This document shows, in pieces, positions 53,993-63,050 of a stretch of 64,000 nt of DNA. Both the position numbers and the translations under genes were made by a program. This DNA comes from an uncultured Brevibacillus sp. Lineage in GTDB: Bacteria > Bacillota > Bacilli > Brevibacillales > Brevibacillaceae. The stretch lies in contig NZ_CANMZW010000002.1 in NCBI RefSeq assembly GCF_947502445.1, positions 310,001 through 374,000 of the forward strand. The letters are read 5' to 3'. Each line of letters starts with the position of its first letter. The stretch's first letter is position 1. The notes beneath the pieces are model-generated. The model had not been told where the DNA came from and did no database searches. It saw only the letters and a list, made by a program, of their open reading frames with translations.

Positions 53993-55339
53993 TTAATCAA
54001 GAAGAAGAAAGAAGTTGTCTATTGTTTGTTTAATAAGTAAAGGGTCCTTCATCATTTCTCCGAGAATAAGAGAACCTTCTAATGTGCTTAAGAATAATAA
54101 TGCCAACTGTCTTGGGTGAACAGTTTTATTGAATTCATGATTATCCTTCCCTTGTTTAAATATTTTAATGATGATCGGTTCTATTTCACGGAAAAAAAGA
54201 GTGATAGCATCCTTTACTTCAGAAGATTGTTCAGAAGACTGGATGTACAAAGAAATGAAGGGACAAGTCCCAACTCCATTTCTTTCTATCACACCACCTA
54301 AAAGTAATTCAGTAAAATCACTTAAACGCTCTCTGACAGGTCGATAATCTTGCTTTAAGGCTTCTATCAGACAGGATTCATATAAACTAGTCCAATATTT
54401 CACAACAGCTAACTGAAGCTCTTCCTTGTTTTTGAAATGATAGTAAATATTGGATTTCGAAACTTTACTTATCTTCATCACTTCATCCATTGATGTATTG
54501 CCATTTTTCAAAAATAATTGTGCAGCGACTTGTATTACGTGTTCTTTATTTGTGATTTTACTATACACCGGTGTTGTCTTATCTATGAAGGATTTCGTAC
54601 CGATTTTGAAGTCTTCTGTGGAAGCGACTAAACCAAAGTAATTCGCATCGAGTTGGGCAGACTCTTCTAATGTTAGATTAAGGCCGTGGTGCATAGCCTC
54701 CCACGTTAATTTTACAGCCATAGGTGATTGGGATAAAATTCCCCGAATCATATTTTCGGCTTCTATAAGTAATTTTCCAGGTTCAACTACTTTATTTACT
54801 AGTCCCATATGATATGCTTGTTCCGCGTTGATAGAATTTCCAGTTAGTAAAAGTTCTGCTGCTCGGCCCTTTCCGATTAATCGAGGGAGGCGAGTGGTAC
54901 CACCGAAACCAGCTACTGCACCAATCCGAACTTCAGGATGTCCGAGTTGCGCATCTGATGCTGCAATACGAAGCATGCAGGCTTCTGCAATCTCAAGTCC
55001 TCCTCCTAATGCTGTGCCGTTTATAGCAGCAACCACTACTTTACCCAAGGATTCTATTTTATGAGTAATCTCGACAGCAAGTTTAGCTAGATCTCTTACC
55101 TCAAGTGGGGTTAAAGAGTGTAATAGCTTAATATCCGCACCTACAGAAAATATTTTTTCTCCAGCTCCAGTTAGTATGACAGCTTTTACATTCTGATCTA
55201 CCTTAACTTTATCTAAGGTTTCAGATAGACTTAGAAGTAATTCTAAGTTCAAAGCATTTAATGATTCAGGACGATTTAAAGTGATTTTTGCTATTCCTTC
55301 ATCTTGGGAATAAAGAATGAGATCTTTCATGTTTTCCAT
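53993..55339 (-). CDS. Enoyl-CoA hydratase fused to a TetR-family regulator
   Basis: One uninterrupted 448-residue frame. Residues 1-260 are a complete crotonase with catalytic Glu116 (GGGLEIAEA) and Glu136 (GHPEVRIG), oxyanion segments VGADIKLL and INGTALGGG. Residues 262-448 are a TetR regulator: KEHVIQVAAQLFLKNG, the helix-turn-helix MDEVMKISKVSKSNIYYHFKNK (283-304, given in parts) and a helical ligand-binding/dimer domain. The usual GYxxT turn before the HTH is shortened by about three residues. Start ATG 55339 follows GGAG. The paralogue next door ends exactly at the fusion point, so a crotonase gene seems to have been joined to a downstream tetR by loss of stop and spacer. The product may be a DNA-binding protein that senses or consumes acyl-CoA. 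Confidence 0.85.
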   Translation of the reverse strand: MENMKDLILYSQDEGIAKITLNRPESLNALNLELLLSLSETLDKVKVDQNVKAVILTGAGEKIFSVGADIKLLHSLTPLEVRDLAKLAVEITHKIESLGKVVVAAINGTALGGGLEIAEACMLRIAASDAQLGHPEVRIGAVAGFGGTTRLPRLIGKGRAAELLLTGNSINAEQAYHMGLVNKVVEPGKLLIEAENMIRGILSQSPMAVKLTWEAMHHGLNLTLEESAQLDANYFGLVASTEDFKIGTKSFIDKTTPVYSKITNKEHVIQVAAQLFLKNGNTSMDEVMKISKVSKSNIYYHFKNKEELQLAVVKYWTSLYESCLIEALKQDYRPVRERLSDFTELLLGGVIERNGVGTCPFISLYIQSSEQSSEVKDAITLFFREIEPIIIKIFKQGKDNHEFNKTVHPRQLALLFLSTLEGSLILGEMMKDPLLIKQTIDNFFLLLD

Positions 55340-55441
55340 CGAAATACTCCGTTATCTCAATATTTATACTTCTATCAAGACTAAAATGTATGATGTTACT
55401 AAAGTATATATCAGATAGTTCGATCTTGATCATTATTTTAG

Positions 55442-55455
55442 AACTATAAAGTTCC
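55442..55455. promoter_or_regulatory. Palindrome upstream of the fused gene
   Basis: GAACT-N4-AGTTC (55442-55455) is a perfect 5-bp-armed dyad about 100 bp before the crotonase-TetR start. TetR proteins bind such dyads. It shares TTTTAGAAC with the downstream direct repeat. No clear sigma-A promoter could be fixed; the remainder of 55340-55696 has nothing I can support. Confidence 0.4.
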
Positions 55456-55696
55456 ACTGGTGAAAAGTCAATGATAATAAGCTGTTTTCACCCTCACCTA
55501 TTCGATTATTCAGTCAATAAATTCAAACACCTATGAAATGATAATACCACATTTTAGAAGATAATTTATTCTCTAATCGAACGCTACTGGGGACAGAAAA
55601 AAACCAGAACCTGAACCCTGACCTCTAAACCCTTATCCCCTATTTTCCCAAATCAATGGCGATATTGATTCTACATGCTTCGAATACGGGAGCATA

Positions 55697-55723
55697 AACA
55701 AAAAAACGACATCTCTGCCGTTT
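55697..55723 (-). terminator. Terminator after the integrase relic
   Basis: AACGGCA (55723-55717) pairs with TGTCGTT (55710-55704) over GAGA, followed by TTTTTGTTT on the minus strand. Confidence 0.75.
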
Positions 55724-55731
55724 CTATCAAC

Positions 55732-55929
55732 TCAATATGGTAGTTCTGTGTTGTTGATGCCTTCTCTTGCGTATCTCTTTAACCAGGCCTTACATTCGGT
55801 TGTAAAATACACTTCTCATTGCTTAGAGTCTTTACCATGCACAAGGAAATACGCTTTCAAAGTGTGCGGACTAAACCCCAAAATGCGTTTTTCTGCCACA
55901 TACAACGTCCAGATATCAGTCATTTTCAT
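55732..55929 (-). pseudogene. Integrase-like recombinase relic behind the transposase
   Basis: ATG 55929 is preceded by GGGAGGGGG and starts MKMTDIWTLYVAEKR, then ILGFSPHTLKAYFLVHGKDSK, the start of a phage-type tyrosine recombinase core-binding domain. A TGA follows and the frame continues WLKRYAREGINNTELPY to a stop. The catalytic domain is lost. It lies 31 bp after the transposase stop and may be the second gene of the same element. Confidence 0.6.
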
Positions 55930-55960
55930 AAAACAAGCCCCCTCCCAAGGCTAATTTCTA

Positions 55961-57293
55961 TCATTCGCCCTTCTCCAATTTTTCAATCAAGGTGAAAATG
56001 TCAATACCACGAAACTGTTCGCCACGCTCTCGAACCACACCGACGGGAGGCATCTTATCGAGCATCGGGAAGTTGTCATCTCGGAGTTCGTAATCATCCA
56101 TAAGCTTTTGATATTTAGGCTTACGATCCTTTACAATCCCCTTTTGTAAAAAGAATTTTGGCTCGCAGGGCCTCGAATGAATAGCCCCTACCCAAACGGT
56201 TAATGACACGGATAAGGCTGTTCAGAGATTCCGGATAAGCATTAGTAATGCGGTGGTCGAAGTAAGCGAATATCTCTTCGTCCCAATTCATCATGGCCTT
56301 TGTTAGCGGCTCAAAAGCAGATTGGAGTTCCTTTGGTATTTTGGCTTTCCAATCGTTATATTTGATCAATGCCTCTTGTCTTGAATCGCAATCCCAAATA
56401 TCGAAGAATGATTCCTTCAAGGTATACGCAATACCGAGAGTGGGGTGATTCTTCGTCCATAGGCCAAGCGTTATTTTATCCATCTCTGTAAGCTCTTTAT
56501 GGCGTTTCAGAAGGATAAGTCGGTCGTGTATGAGCCCACGACGTTCCGTTGGTGATAAACCACCTCTAATCTGTTTGCGGATCGTTTCTAGCGCTTGGTT
56601 CGCCATACGGACAACGTGAAACTTATCGACGATGATAGTAGCCTTTGGCAATACAGCCTTCACAGCGTCTTTATACGGTTTCCACATATCCATCGTGAAA
56701 TACTGTATTCGCCCTTTGTTCGGAAGTTGTGAGAGATATCCAACAACTGTTTCCTTGTTGCGATTAGGAAGAATGTCCAGTATTGTTCGTTCTTCAATGT
56801 TGGTTAATACGCAACGAGGCTTGATTATATGAATGTCATCTAAGCCAAGCCAATTAGGTGTCACAAACCGAAATGTTATTTCGAGGTGGTTAATGTAATC
56901 GCGAAAGATATTGCGGATCGTCTTTTCGCTTAGCCCCACTTCTTCTGAAATACTGACGAATGTACGTTTAAGGCTTTGCTTCTCTACGTAATATAACAAT
57001 CGCTTTGTACAGCTCCGCTTTGCGTCAATGGTGTGATCCAAGCGTTCCCAAAAGGTTTGAGAGCATTCACGACAACGATACCTCTGACGCTTTATAAGAA
57101 GCCCTACACGCTTACCGTGAATAGGTAAGTCCATACAAACATGTTCCCTGTTACCGTGCTTGTAGAGGTTTGCTTTGCATCCACAATGAGGGCAAGCTAC
57201 AGGTGGAGAATTCGTCACCACTTGTATTAGAAAATCATATTCATTCTCACTAATACTTAGGATGTTGAAGTTCGGAAGATTTAGAATATCCAT
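55961..57293 (-). mobile_element. ISL3-family transposase gene, frameshifted
   Basis: Transposase of the ISL3 (DDE) family. The N-terminus has zinc ligands (CPHCGCKANLYKHG, RYRCRECSQTFWE), an HTH region, the DDE core starting WLGLDDIHII, then TMDMWKPYKDAV...VDKFHVV, and ANPES-like NAYPESLNSLIRVINRLGRGY. Near 56150 at AAAAGGGG the frame slips: the main frame stops at 56121 after about 390 residues, and one base less continues VKDRKPKYQKLMDDYELRDD to 55961. So the gene is probably dead or read by slippage. Start ATG 57293. I could not find terminal inverted repeats at either side. Confidence 0.85.
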
Positions 57294-57312
57294 TTTAATT
57301 TCTTGAATGCAT

Positions 57313-58503
57313 TTATGATGCATAATCCTTTTTTGTTTTAGTGTGATTAGTCAAAATACCACTTGCTATAAAAGAGAACAATGAACCGGCAAAGCATATA
57401 GCCGCAAATATGCCTACGGCGGAAAAACCGTTAAATGTCGCATAAATCAAGCCGGCGAACCAAGAGCCCAGTGTTGTCGCAGCATACATGATCGAATTGG
57501 CCAAGCTAGAGATCGTTCCACGAATTGTAGGGTTTAATGAATTCAACATTCCCAATATGAGCGGAAAGGCGATGCCCATGTTTGCAAATACGAAAAAGTA
57601 TACCCCTTCGAAAGACGCAACCGTTGGCAGATGAGGCAAAGCTATAAAACATGCAATAGAGACGAGAATGCCCACAACCATCGTATTGAAACGATTCATC
57701 ATTTTAATCACATAAGCACCGCTAAAGCTTCCCACTAAATTCCCTAGGCCAAGAAAAAACATTACGTACCCCACTTGATCAACCGTTAGGTGAAAGCGGT
57801 CCGTCATCCATTTTCCAATGAAAGAAAAGGCAGCAAAAAATCCACATTGAAATAAGAAATGAGCCAGGAAAGATCTTCTCGCGATTCGGCTTGTCAATAA
57901 CGGGACGTATCTTTTAAATATCGGAAGCTTGGTTCTTTGGTCTTGATTCGGTTTCATTTCGGGCAATGCATAGGGGATGAATATCGCCACCAACAACGAG
58001 CACACACCGATTGTAAAAAAAGGATAAGACCAATGGGTTACAGCAAGCAAGCTTCCAATCGGTATGCCGAACGCTTGGGAAGCAGCCAAGCCTGCCATTA
58101 CGATTCCTGATACTTTGGCGGTCTTTTCCGCAGGGAACAGAGCAGGAATAGAGGCCCAGACTTGCGGCGCTGTGAATGCTGCGCTGACTCCGGCTAAAAA
58201 ACGGAATAAAAACATCGTCCAAAATCCTGTCGCAAAGCCGCATAAAATGGTTGAAACCGAGAAGCAAACCATGCCGGAAAACATTACTTTTTTGCGATCC
58301 CATCCATCGGAAAGCGGTCCGGCTATCAGAGCAAATAGGGCATATCCCAACGCATATGCCCCGACCATCCAGCCGGCATATTCGGTCGGGATATGAAACA
58401 ATGTCTGAAGAGTGGGGATGAGCGGAGAAATCAAAAATGTATCCGTACCGATAACAAACATGATGAGAAAAAATAAAGCTGTTAACTTAATCATGTGATT
58501 CAT
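57313..58503 (-). CDS. MFS transporter
   Basis: A 396-residue 12-helix major facilitator, drug/proton antiporter type (DHA1-like). The motif-A loop is GPLSDGWDRKKVM, with RFLAGVSAAFTAP in helix 4. It lies 70 bp downstream of an ArsR-family gene on the same strand, suggesting inducible export of a metalloid, drug or metabolite. The transposase gene begins about 20 bp after the stop, so the element abuts its end. The start, ATG 58503 or 58494, is not certain. Confidence 0.85.
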   Translation of the reverse strand: MNHMIKLTALFFLIMFVIGTDTFLISPLIPTLQTLFHIPTEYAGWMVGAYALGYALFALIAGPLSDGWDRKKVMFSGMVCFSVSTILCGFATGFWTMFLFRFLAGVSAAFTAPQVWASIPALFPAEKTAKVSGIVMAGLAASQAFGIPIGSLLAVTHWSYPFFTIGVCSLLVAIFIPYALPEMKPNQDQRTKLPIFKRYVPLLTSRIARRSFLAHFLFQCGFFAAFSFIGKWMTDRFHLTVDQVGYVMFFLGLGNLVGSFSGAYVIKMMNRFNTMVVGILVSIACFIALPHLPTVASFEGVYFFVFANMGIAFPLILGMLNSLNPTIRGTISSLANSIMYAATTLGSWFAGLIYATFNGFSAVGIFAAICFAGSLFSFIASGILTNHTKTKKDYAS

Positions 58504-58573
58504 CTTCTCCTATTGACCCTAGTTTTGTTGTTCAATAACTTTTGAACTAATGAAGAAAAAAAAGAATTTCTTT

Positions 58574-58864
58574 CTACAACGTATCAAGAAATCCCGGCAA
58601 GTAAGATTCAAAGGTCTCCATGTCGATACTCGTATACTTCGTTTGAGCTTCTTTTCGTACCTTAATCAATTTCGCCTCCCTTAAAGTACGCAAATGATAC
58701 GAAGTATTCGACTTCGAAGTATTGCAGATGTCCCCAACTTCTCCGCAATTCATCTCCTTCTTATTGGCGTATAGAACTCGTATGATTTCCAATCTTGTTT
58801 CATCAGCTAATGCCTGAAACATTTTGACCCTGTGCTCATTATTTAATAGTTTTTGAGTAGTCAT
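58574..58864 (-). CDS. ArsR-family winged-helix regulator
   Basis: A 96-residue ArsR/SmtB-type regulator: FQALADETRLEIIRVLY, CGEVGDICNTSKSNTSYHLRTLREAKLI (recognition helix in parts: SKSNTSYHLRTL). Cysteines at about 40 and 47 lie in the HTH but do not make the ELCVCDL metal box of ArsR, so it may sense a different signal. It is the likely repressor of the MFS gene downstream. Confidence 0.85.
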   Translation of the reverse strand: MTTQKLLNNEHRVKMFQALADETRLEIIRVLYANKKEMNCGEVGDICNTSKSNTSYHLRTLREAKLIKVRKEAQTKYTSIDMETFESYLPGFLDTL

Positions 58865-59068
58865 AAAACCATTGTACTAAGATATTGTTACAAATCAAGT
58901 CTTTAGCAAAATACCACCATATTCTCCGATTTATAAGAGAGATGTTGTCAGATGGTCCAGAATGGTCTGCATACAGGAGCGCAATTGGAACAAAAGCAAA
59001 TGCTGTTCACGGTCCAATAAATCGTATCCCAAGTCTTTTGTCCCTTCCTTGTAATTGAAGGGATCACC

Positions 59069-59290
59069 ATGGTTGGCGAGACTCAGAGTCAATTTGAAAA
59101 ACGCAATTATCATTTGATGGTGGAGCATCACCTGAACGTAGACTTGGCGCAATATACCGGCGTTCCAGATACCCATGTACACTTTCTGTATCATTCATAT
59201 GGAAAATTAGATGGTAGCTCGAAAGAAAAGAGCGAGGCTCATTTTGCCACTTTATTGAACGAGGCTTATCAGATCGGGCAAGCCTTTTAA
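59069..59290 (+). CDS. Small protein, unrecognised
   Basis: A 73-residue frame from ATG 59069, 6 nt after AAGGG. It reads as a His/Tyr-rich soluble alpha-helical protein (NYHLMVEHHLNVDLAQYTG, SKEKSEAHFATLLNEAYQIG). I know no family. The opposite-strand frame at 58931-59194 is less protein-like. It could be a genuine small gene or a remnant; no partner is seen. The rest of 58865-59068 has no gene I can support. Confidence 0.45.
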   Translation: MVGETQSQFEKRNYHLMVEHHLNVDLAQYTGVPDTHVHFLYHSYGKLDGSSKEKSEAHFATLLNEAYQIGQAF

Positions 59291-59428
59291 GTTGAATTGG
59301 ATGGGCAATATCAGTCTAAAACAATATTTTCACGGTCCAGCACTTTATTTTCCGAGTCTCCAACATTATTTTCTTCGGACACCAGTCCTTTTGGCGAAGT
59401 TGCGACTGTACTTATTCGCTCATGCCCA

Positions 59429-59466
59429 AAAAAGATCTCAACGGCATCTATTGTTGACCGCTGAGA
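59429..59466 (-). terminator. Terminator of lipM
   Basis: On the minus strand TCTCAGCGG (59466-59458) pairs with CCGTTGAGA (59444-59436), with one wobble, and runs into TCTTTTTT. Confidence 0.75.
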
Positions 59467-59496
59467 GCTTTTGCATTTTGTTTTTGTTTCTTCAAA

Positions 59497-60327
59497 TTAT
59501 CGTCGCAGATTCCACTCGTCTGTCGCGTAGCGAGTTCGCGCCAGCTCTTCTGCCAGCGCACGCTCTTCGCTCGTCAGCTCAGATGGAACCAGCTCGACTT
59601 CCAGACCCGATGCAAAGCCACGGCCAAATGCATCTACGGCCTCCTTCAGACTGATCCGTCGTGAGCTTACCTCGTTGATCGTGACCGCCTTTTGACGGAA
59701 GCTTTCCATCATCCGTTCCTTGACTCGTTCGGACGGGAAATTCAAGAGTGAAAACAACAGCTCTGCATCCATATCGAGCAAAATGGAGCCATGTTGCAGG
59801 ATTACACCTTTTTGACGCGTCTGCGCGCTTCCAGCAACCTTTTTCCCTTCGACAACCAGTTCATACCAGGATGGCGAGTCAAAGCAAGCAGAGGAGCCTG
59901 GTGAGTTGTACTTTTCTTTTTCCTCTTCGCTTGCAAGTGACACCATTTCGGCTTGAAGTCCCAGATTTTGAAAGCCATGCAGCAGCCCCAGACTAATGAT
60001 CTTATACGCCTCCGTCACGCCCGTCGGCATTTTGGGATGCTCCTCGGATACGATGACGCTGTAGGTCAGCTCCTGATCGTGCAGAACAGCTCTCCCCCCC
60101 GTTGGACGACGAACAAAGCCTAGCCCTCTTTTATGTACTTCATCCATGTTAATTTCCTTTACTGCCTTCTGGAAATAACCGATCGACAACGTTGCCGGGT
60201 CCCATGTATAAAAGCGAACGGTAGTTCCTACCTTGCCTTCGCTGTGCAATTGCAAAATCGCTTCGTCCACTGCCATATTCATCGCAGGGGACATCGGCTC
60301 CGTCACGATATAGCGCCACTGTTCCAT
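59497..60327 (-). CDS. lipM: Octanoyl-[ACP]:GcvH octanoyltransferase LipM
   Basis: Transfers octanoyl from ACP to the glycine-cleavage H protein, the first step in lipoate assembly in Bacillus. The 276-residue LplA-fold protein has [18 protein letters not shown], the nucleophile Cys148 in [12 protein letters not shown], and the lysine-containing [12 protein letters not shown]. Placement near gcvPA/gcvPB (yqhM in Bacillus) supports LipM rather than LplJ. Confidence 0.9.
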   Translation of the reverse strand: MEQWRYIVTEPMSPAMNMAVDEAILQLHSEGKVGTTVRFYTWDPATLSIGYFQKAVKEINMDEVHKRGLGFVRRPTGGRAVLHDQELTYSVIVSEEHPKMPTGVTEAYKIISLGLLHGFQNLGLQAEMVSLASEEEKEKYNSPGSSACFDSPSWYELVVEGKKVAGSAQTRQKGVILQHGSILLDMDAELLFSLLNFPSERVKERMMESFRQKAVTINEVSSRRISLKEAVDAFGRGFASGLEVELVPSELTSEERALAEELARTRYATDEWNLRR

Positions 60328-60406
60328 AGTAAAAGTACCTCCTCATAGACAACGCCTTCATTGTACGCTGGTCTGGCAAAATAGTGCAAGCTTCTGATGG
60401 GCTAAA

Positions 60407-61474
60407 TCAGTTGGCGACCTCTTGTAAAACGGCGATCACTCGAGCCAGGGCATCATGCTGCTTTGCTTGCTGCATCCTCTGCACGATAGCCCCCCGCTGC
60501 TGCATCAACAAGGTGATAGCCTGCATAAATGCCTCGTCCGTAATGTCCTCTTCCTCAAGCACATGGCAAAAGCCTTGCTTCTCAAAAGAGCGAGCATTCA
60601 CAATCTGGTCTCCCCGACTTGCTGCCCGTGACAACGGAATCAGCAGCATCGGCTTTTGCATCGTTAAAAATTCAAAAATGGCATTCGAGCCGGCACGCGA
60701 AATGACCAAATCCGCCATCGCGATGAGATCAGCCAGCTCTTCCTGAACATATTCGTACTGGCGGTATCCAGTTAGCTGCATTTGTTCGTCTACTTGCCCT
60801 TTTCCGCAAATATGCATAATCTGATAAGAAGCCAGCAGCTGTGTGAGATTGTTCCGGACCACTTCGTTGATGCGCCGCGCCCCAAGACTCCCGCCCATCA
60901 CAAGTAAAACCGGTTTATTTTTGGTAAATCCACAAAAGGCAAGTCCTCTGTCGCTTCTTCCGCGCTTCAGCTCTTCGCGCACAACTGCCCCTACATGTAT
61001 CCCTTTTTCCCGAGGCAAATGACTGACCGTTTCAGGAAACGTAGCACAAATCTTGTTTGCAAAGGGCGTAGCCAAACGATTTGCCAATCCGGGAGTTACA
61101 TCCGACTCATGGATCACTACTGGCTGCCGATTCAGCCATCCCCCAAGTACGACTGGTACAGAGACAAAGCCACCTTTGGAAAAAATGATTTGCGGCTTCC
61201 ACCCACGCAGAAAACGATAAGCTTCCCATATTCCTTTTGTTACACGCACAGGATCGGTGATATTTTTCCAATCAAAATAGCGACGTAGCTTGCCTGAGGA
61301 TATCCCCACATAGCGAACACCGTTCATTCCTGACACCAGATCTCGCTCGATACCCGTTGTAGAGCCGATATAGGCTACCTCCCAGCCCGCCTGAATAAAA
61401 TAAGGAATCAAGGCCAGATTGACAGTCACGTGCCCTGCCGAACCTCCGCCAGTAAACGCAATACGCTTTTTCAT
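60407..61474 (-). CDS. MurG-type UDP-GlcNAc transferase
   Basis: A 355-residue GT-B glycosyltransferase of the MurG family, which adds GlcNAc to lipid I to form lipid II at the inner face of the membrane. [45 protein letters not shown] and [12 protein letters not shown] are present. The start is [11 protein letters not shown] at ATG 61474 after GGAGGAG. It is not in a dcw cluster, and resembles the second MurG copy (murG2) found in some Bacilli, so a specialised role such as spore cortex or a backup copy is possible. Confidence 0.85.
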   Translation of the reverse strand: MKKRIAFTGGGSAGHVTVNLALIPYFIQAGWEVAYIGSTTGIERDLVSGMNGVRYVGISSGKLRRYFDWKNITDPVRVTKGIWEAYRFLRGWKPQIIFSKGGFVSVPVVLGGWLNRQPVVIHESDVTPGLANRLATPFANKICATFPETVSHLPREKGIHVGAVVREELKRGRSDRGLAFCGFTKNKPVLLVMGGSLGARRINEVVRNNLTQLLASYQIMHICGKGQVDEQMQLTGYRQYEYVQEELADLIAMADLVISRAGSNAIFEFLTMQKPMLLIPLSRAASRGDQIVNARSFEKQGFCHVLEEEDITDEAFMQAITLLMQQRGAIVQRMQQAKQHDALARVIAVLQEVAN

Positions 61475-61540
61475 CCTGCTCTCCTCCCACATTCCTAGGG
61501 AATCGCTATCCTCATCCATGATAGCACCAACTGGAAAGAA

Positions 61541-61567
61541 AAGCCGCCCATAACGAACAGGCGGCTT
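61541..61567 (-). terminator. Terminator of gcvPB
   Basis: AAGCCGCC (61541-61548) pairs with GGCGGCTT (61560-61567); on the minus strand the stem ends in TTTTCTTTCC. Confidence 0.8.
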
Positions 61568-61580
61568 GGCAAAAAAAGTA

Positions 61581-63050
61581 TTACGCTTGAGGTTGGTAAC
61601 GAAGAATTGGTTTTCTGGCAGCTGTTGCCTCATCCAATCGTTTTACAACAGTCGTATGAGGTGCTTCCTGTACGATTTCCGGATTTTCCTCACACTCGCG
61701 AGCGATTTGCAGCATGACATCGATGAATTCATCCAGCGTTTCTTTCGTTTCTGTTTCCGTTGGTTCAATCATCAAGCACTCATCCACGATGAGCGGGAAG
61801 TAAATGGTTGGCGGATGGTAGCCGAAGTCGAGCAAACGCTTCGCAATATCCAATGTACGAACACCCAATTTCTTCTGGTTCACGCCAGACAAGACGAACT
61901 CATGCTTGCACACACGGTCAAATGGCAGGTTGTACGCTGTAGCCAGACGACGCATCATGTAGTTTGCACTGAGTACCGCATTTTGGGAAACCTGGAGCAA
62001 GCCTTCTGGCCCCATCGTACGGATGTAGCTGTATGCACGAACGAGGATACCGAAGTTTCCGTTATAGCCTTTTACACGACCAATGGAATTCGGGCGATTG
62101 CTATCCCAGTAGAAGGTTCCGTCTTCTTTTTTAGCCACAATCGGAGTTGGCAGGAATGGCTCCAGTACCTTTTTAACCCCTACTGGACCCGCACCAGGAC
62201 CACCGCCGCCGTGAGGACCAGTGAATGTCTTGTGCAAGTTCAAGTGCACGACATCAAAGCCCATGTCTCCTGGACGAGCAATACCGAGAATCGCATTGGC
62301 ATTTGCTCCATCATAATAGAGGAGACCGCCAGCTTCGTGGACGATGTTCGCCATTTCCACGATGTCTTCCTCAAACAGACCCAGCGTATTCGGGTTCGTC
62401 AGCATTAATGCTGCCGTATCCGAGCCAACTGCATCACGCAGAGCCTGGATATCAACCAAACCGCGCTCATCAGAAGCGATCGTGACTGTATCCAAACCTG
62501 CAACCGCTGCAGAAGCAGGGTTCGTTCCGTGAGCAGAGTTAGGTACAATTACTTTTGTACGGTGACCTTCTCCGCGGCTTTCATGGTAAGCGCGGATCAT
62601 CATCAGACCAGTCCACTCACCAGCTGCGCCTGCTGCCGGCTGCAATGTAACTGCGTCCATCCCGGTAATTTCAGCCAGCTCGTCTTGCAGATTGTACAAC
62701 AGCTCCAGCGCGCCCTGAACCGTTTCTTCCGGTTGATAAGGATGTGTTTGGGCAAAGCCAGCATAACGAGCGATATCCTCGTTAATTTTTGGATTGTATT
62801 TCATCGTGCAAGAACCAAGCGGGTAAAAACCGTTGTCTACCCCATGGTTGCGACGAGACAGTTCTGTATAGTGACGTACCAGCTGCAGCTCAGATACTTC
62901 CGGCAGCTCAGCCGGAGTTTCACGAATCAGATGCTTTGGCAGCAAAGAGGCAACCTCTACCTCAGGTACATCAAGCGCAGGCAAATTGTAGCCCACACGG
63001 CCTGGTTTGCTCATTTCAAAGATCAGTGCTTTCTCCTGGTCATTACGCAC
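61581..63050 (-). CDS. gcvPB: Glycine dehydrogenase (decarboxylating) subunit 2
   Basis: Half of the split glycine cleavage P protein; with GcvPA it decarboxylates glycine onto lipoyl-GcvH using PLP. The 489-residue protein has [29 protein letters not shown], and the PLP lysine Lys274 in [16 protein letters not shown]. Start is GTG 63050, 9 nt after GGAGG. It overlaps gcvPA by 8 nt. lipM and gcvP in the same region tie H-protein lipoylation to glycine use. Confidence 0.95.
   Translation of the reverse strand: MRNDQEKALIFEMSKPGRVGYNLPALDVPEVEVASLLPKHLIRETPAELPEVSELQLVRHYTELSRRNHGVDNGFYPLGSCTMKYNPKINEDIARYAGFAQTHPYQPEETVQGALELLYNLQDELAEITGMDAVTLQPAAGAAGEWTGLMMIRAYHESRGEGHRTKVIVPNSAHGTNPASAAVAGLDTVTIASDERGLVDIQALRDAVGSDTAALMLTNPNTLGLFEEDIVEMANIVHEAGGLLYYDGANANAILGIARPGDMGFDVVHLNLHKTFTGPHGGGGPGAGPVGVKKVLEPFLPTPIVAKKEDGTFYWDSNRPNSIGRVKGYNGNFGILVRAYSYIRTMGPEGLLQVSQNAVLSANYMMRRLATAYNLPFDRVCKHEFVLSGVNQKKLGVRTLDIAKRLLDFGYHPPTIYFPLIVDECLMIEPTETETKETLDEFIDVMLQIARECEENPEIVQEAPHTTVVKRLDEATAARKPILRYQPQA

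Noticed and set aside
55748..55954. Plus-strand 68-codon frame
   Set aside because: It is the complement of the integrase relic, which has a ribosome site and recognisable sequence.
58931..59194. Minus-strand 87-codon frame
   Set aside because: Opposite to a frame with a better ribosome site and more protein-like composition; kept the plus-strand one at low confidence.
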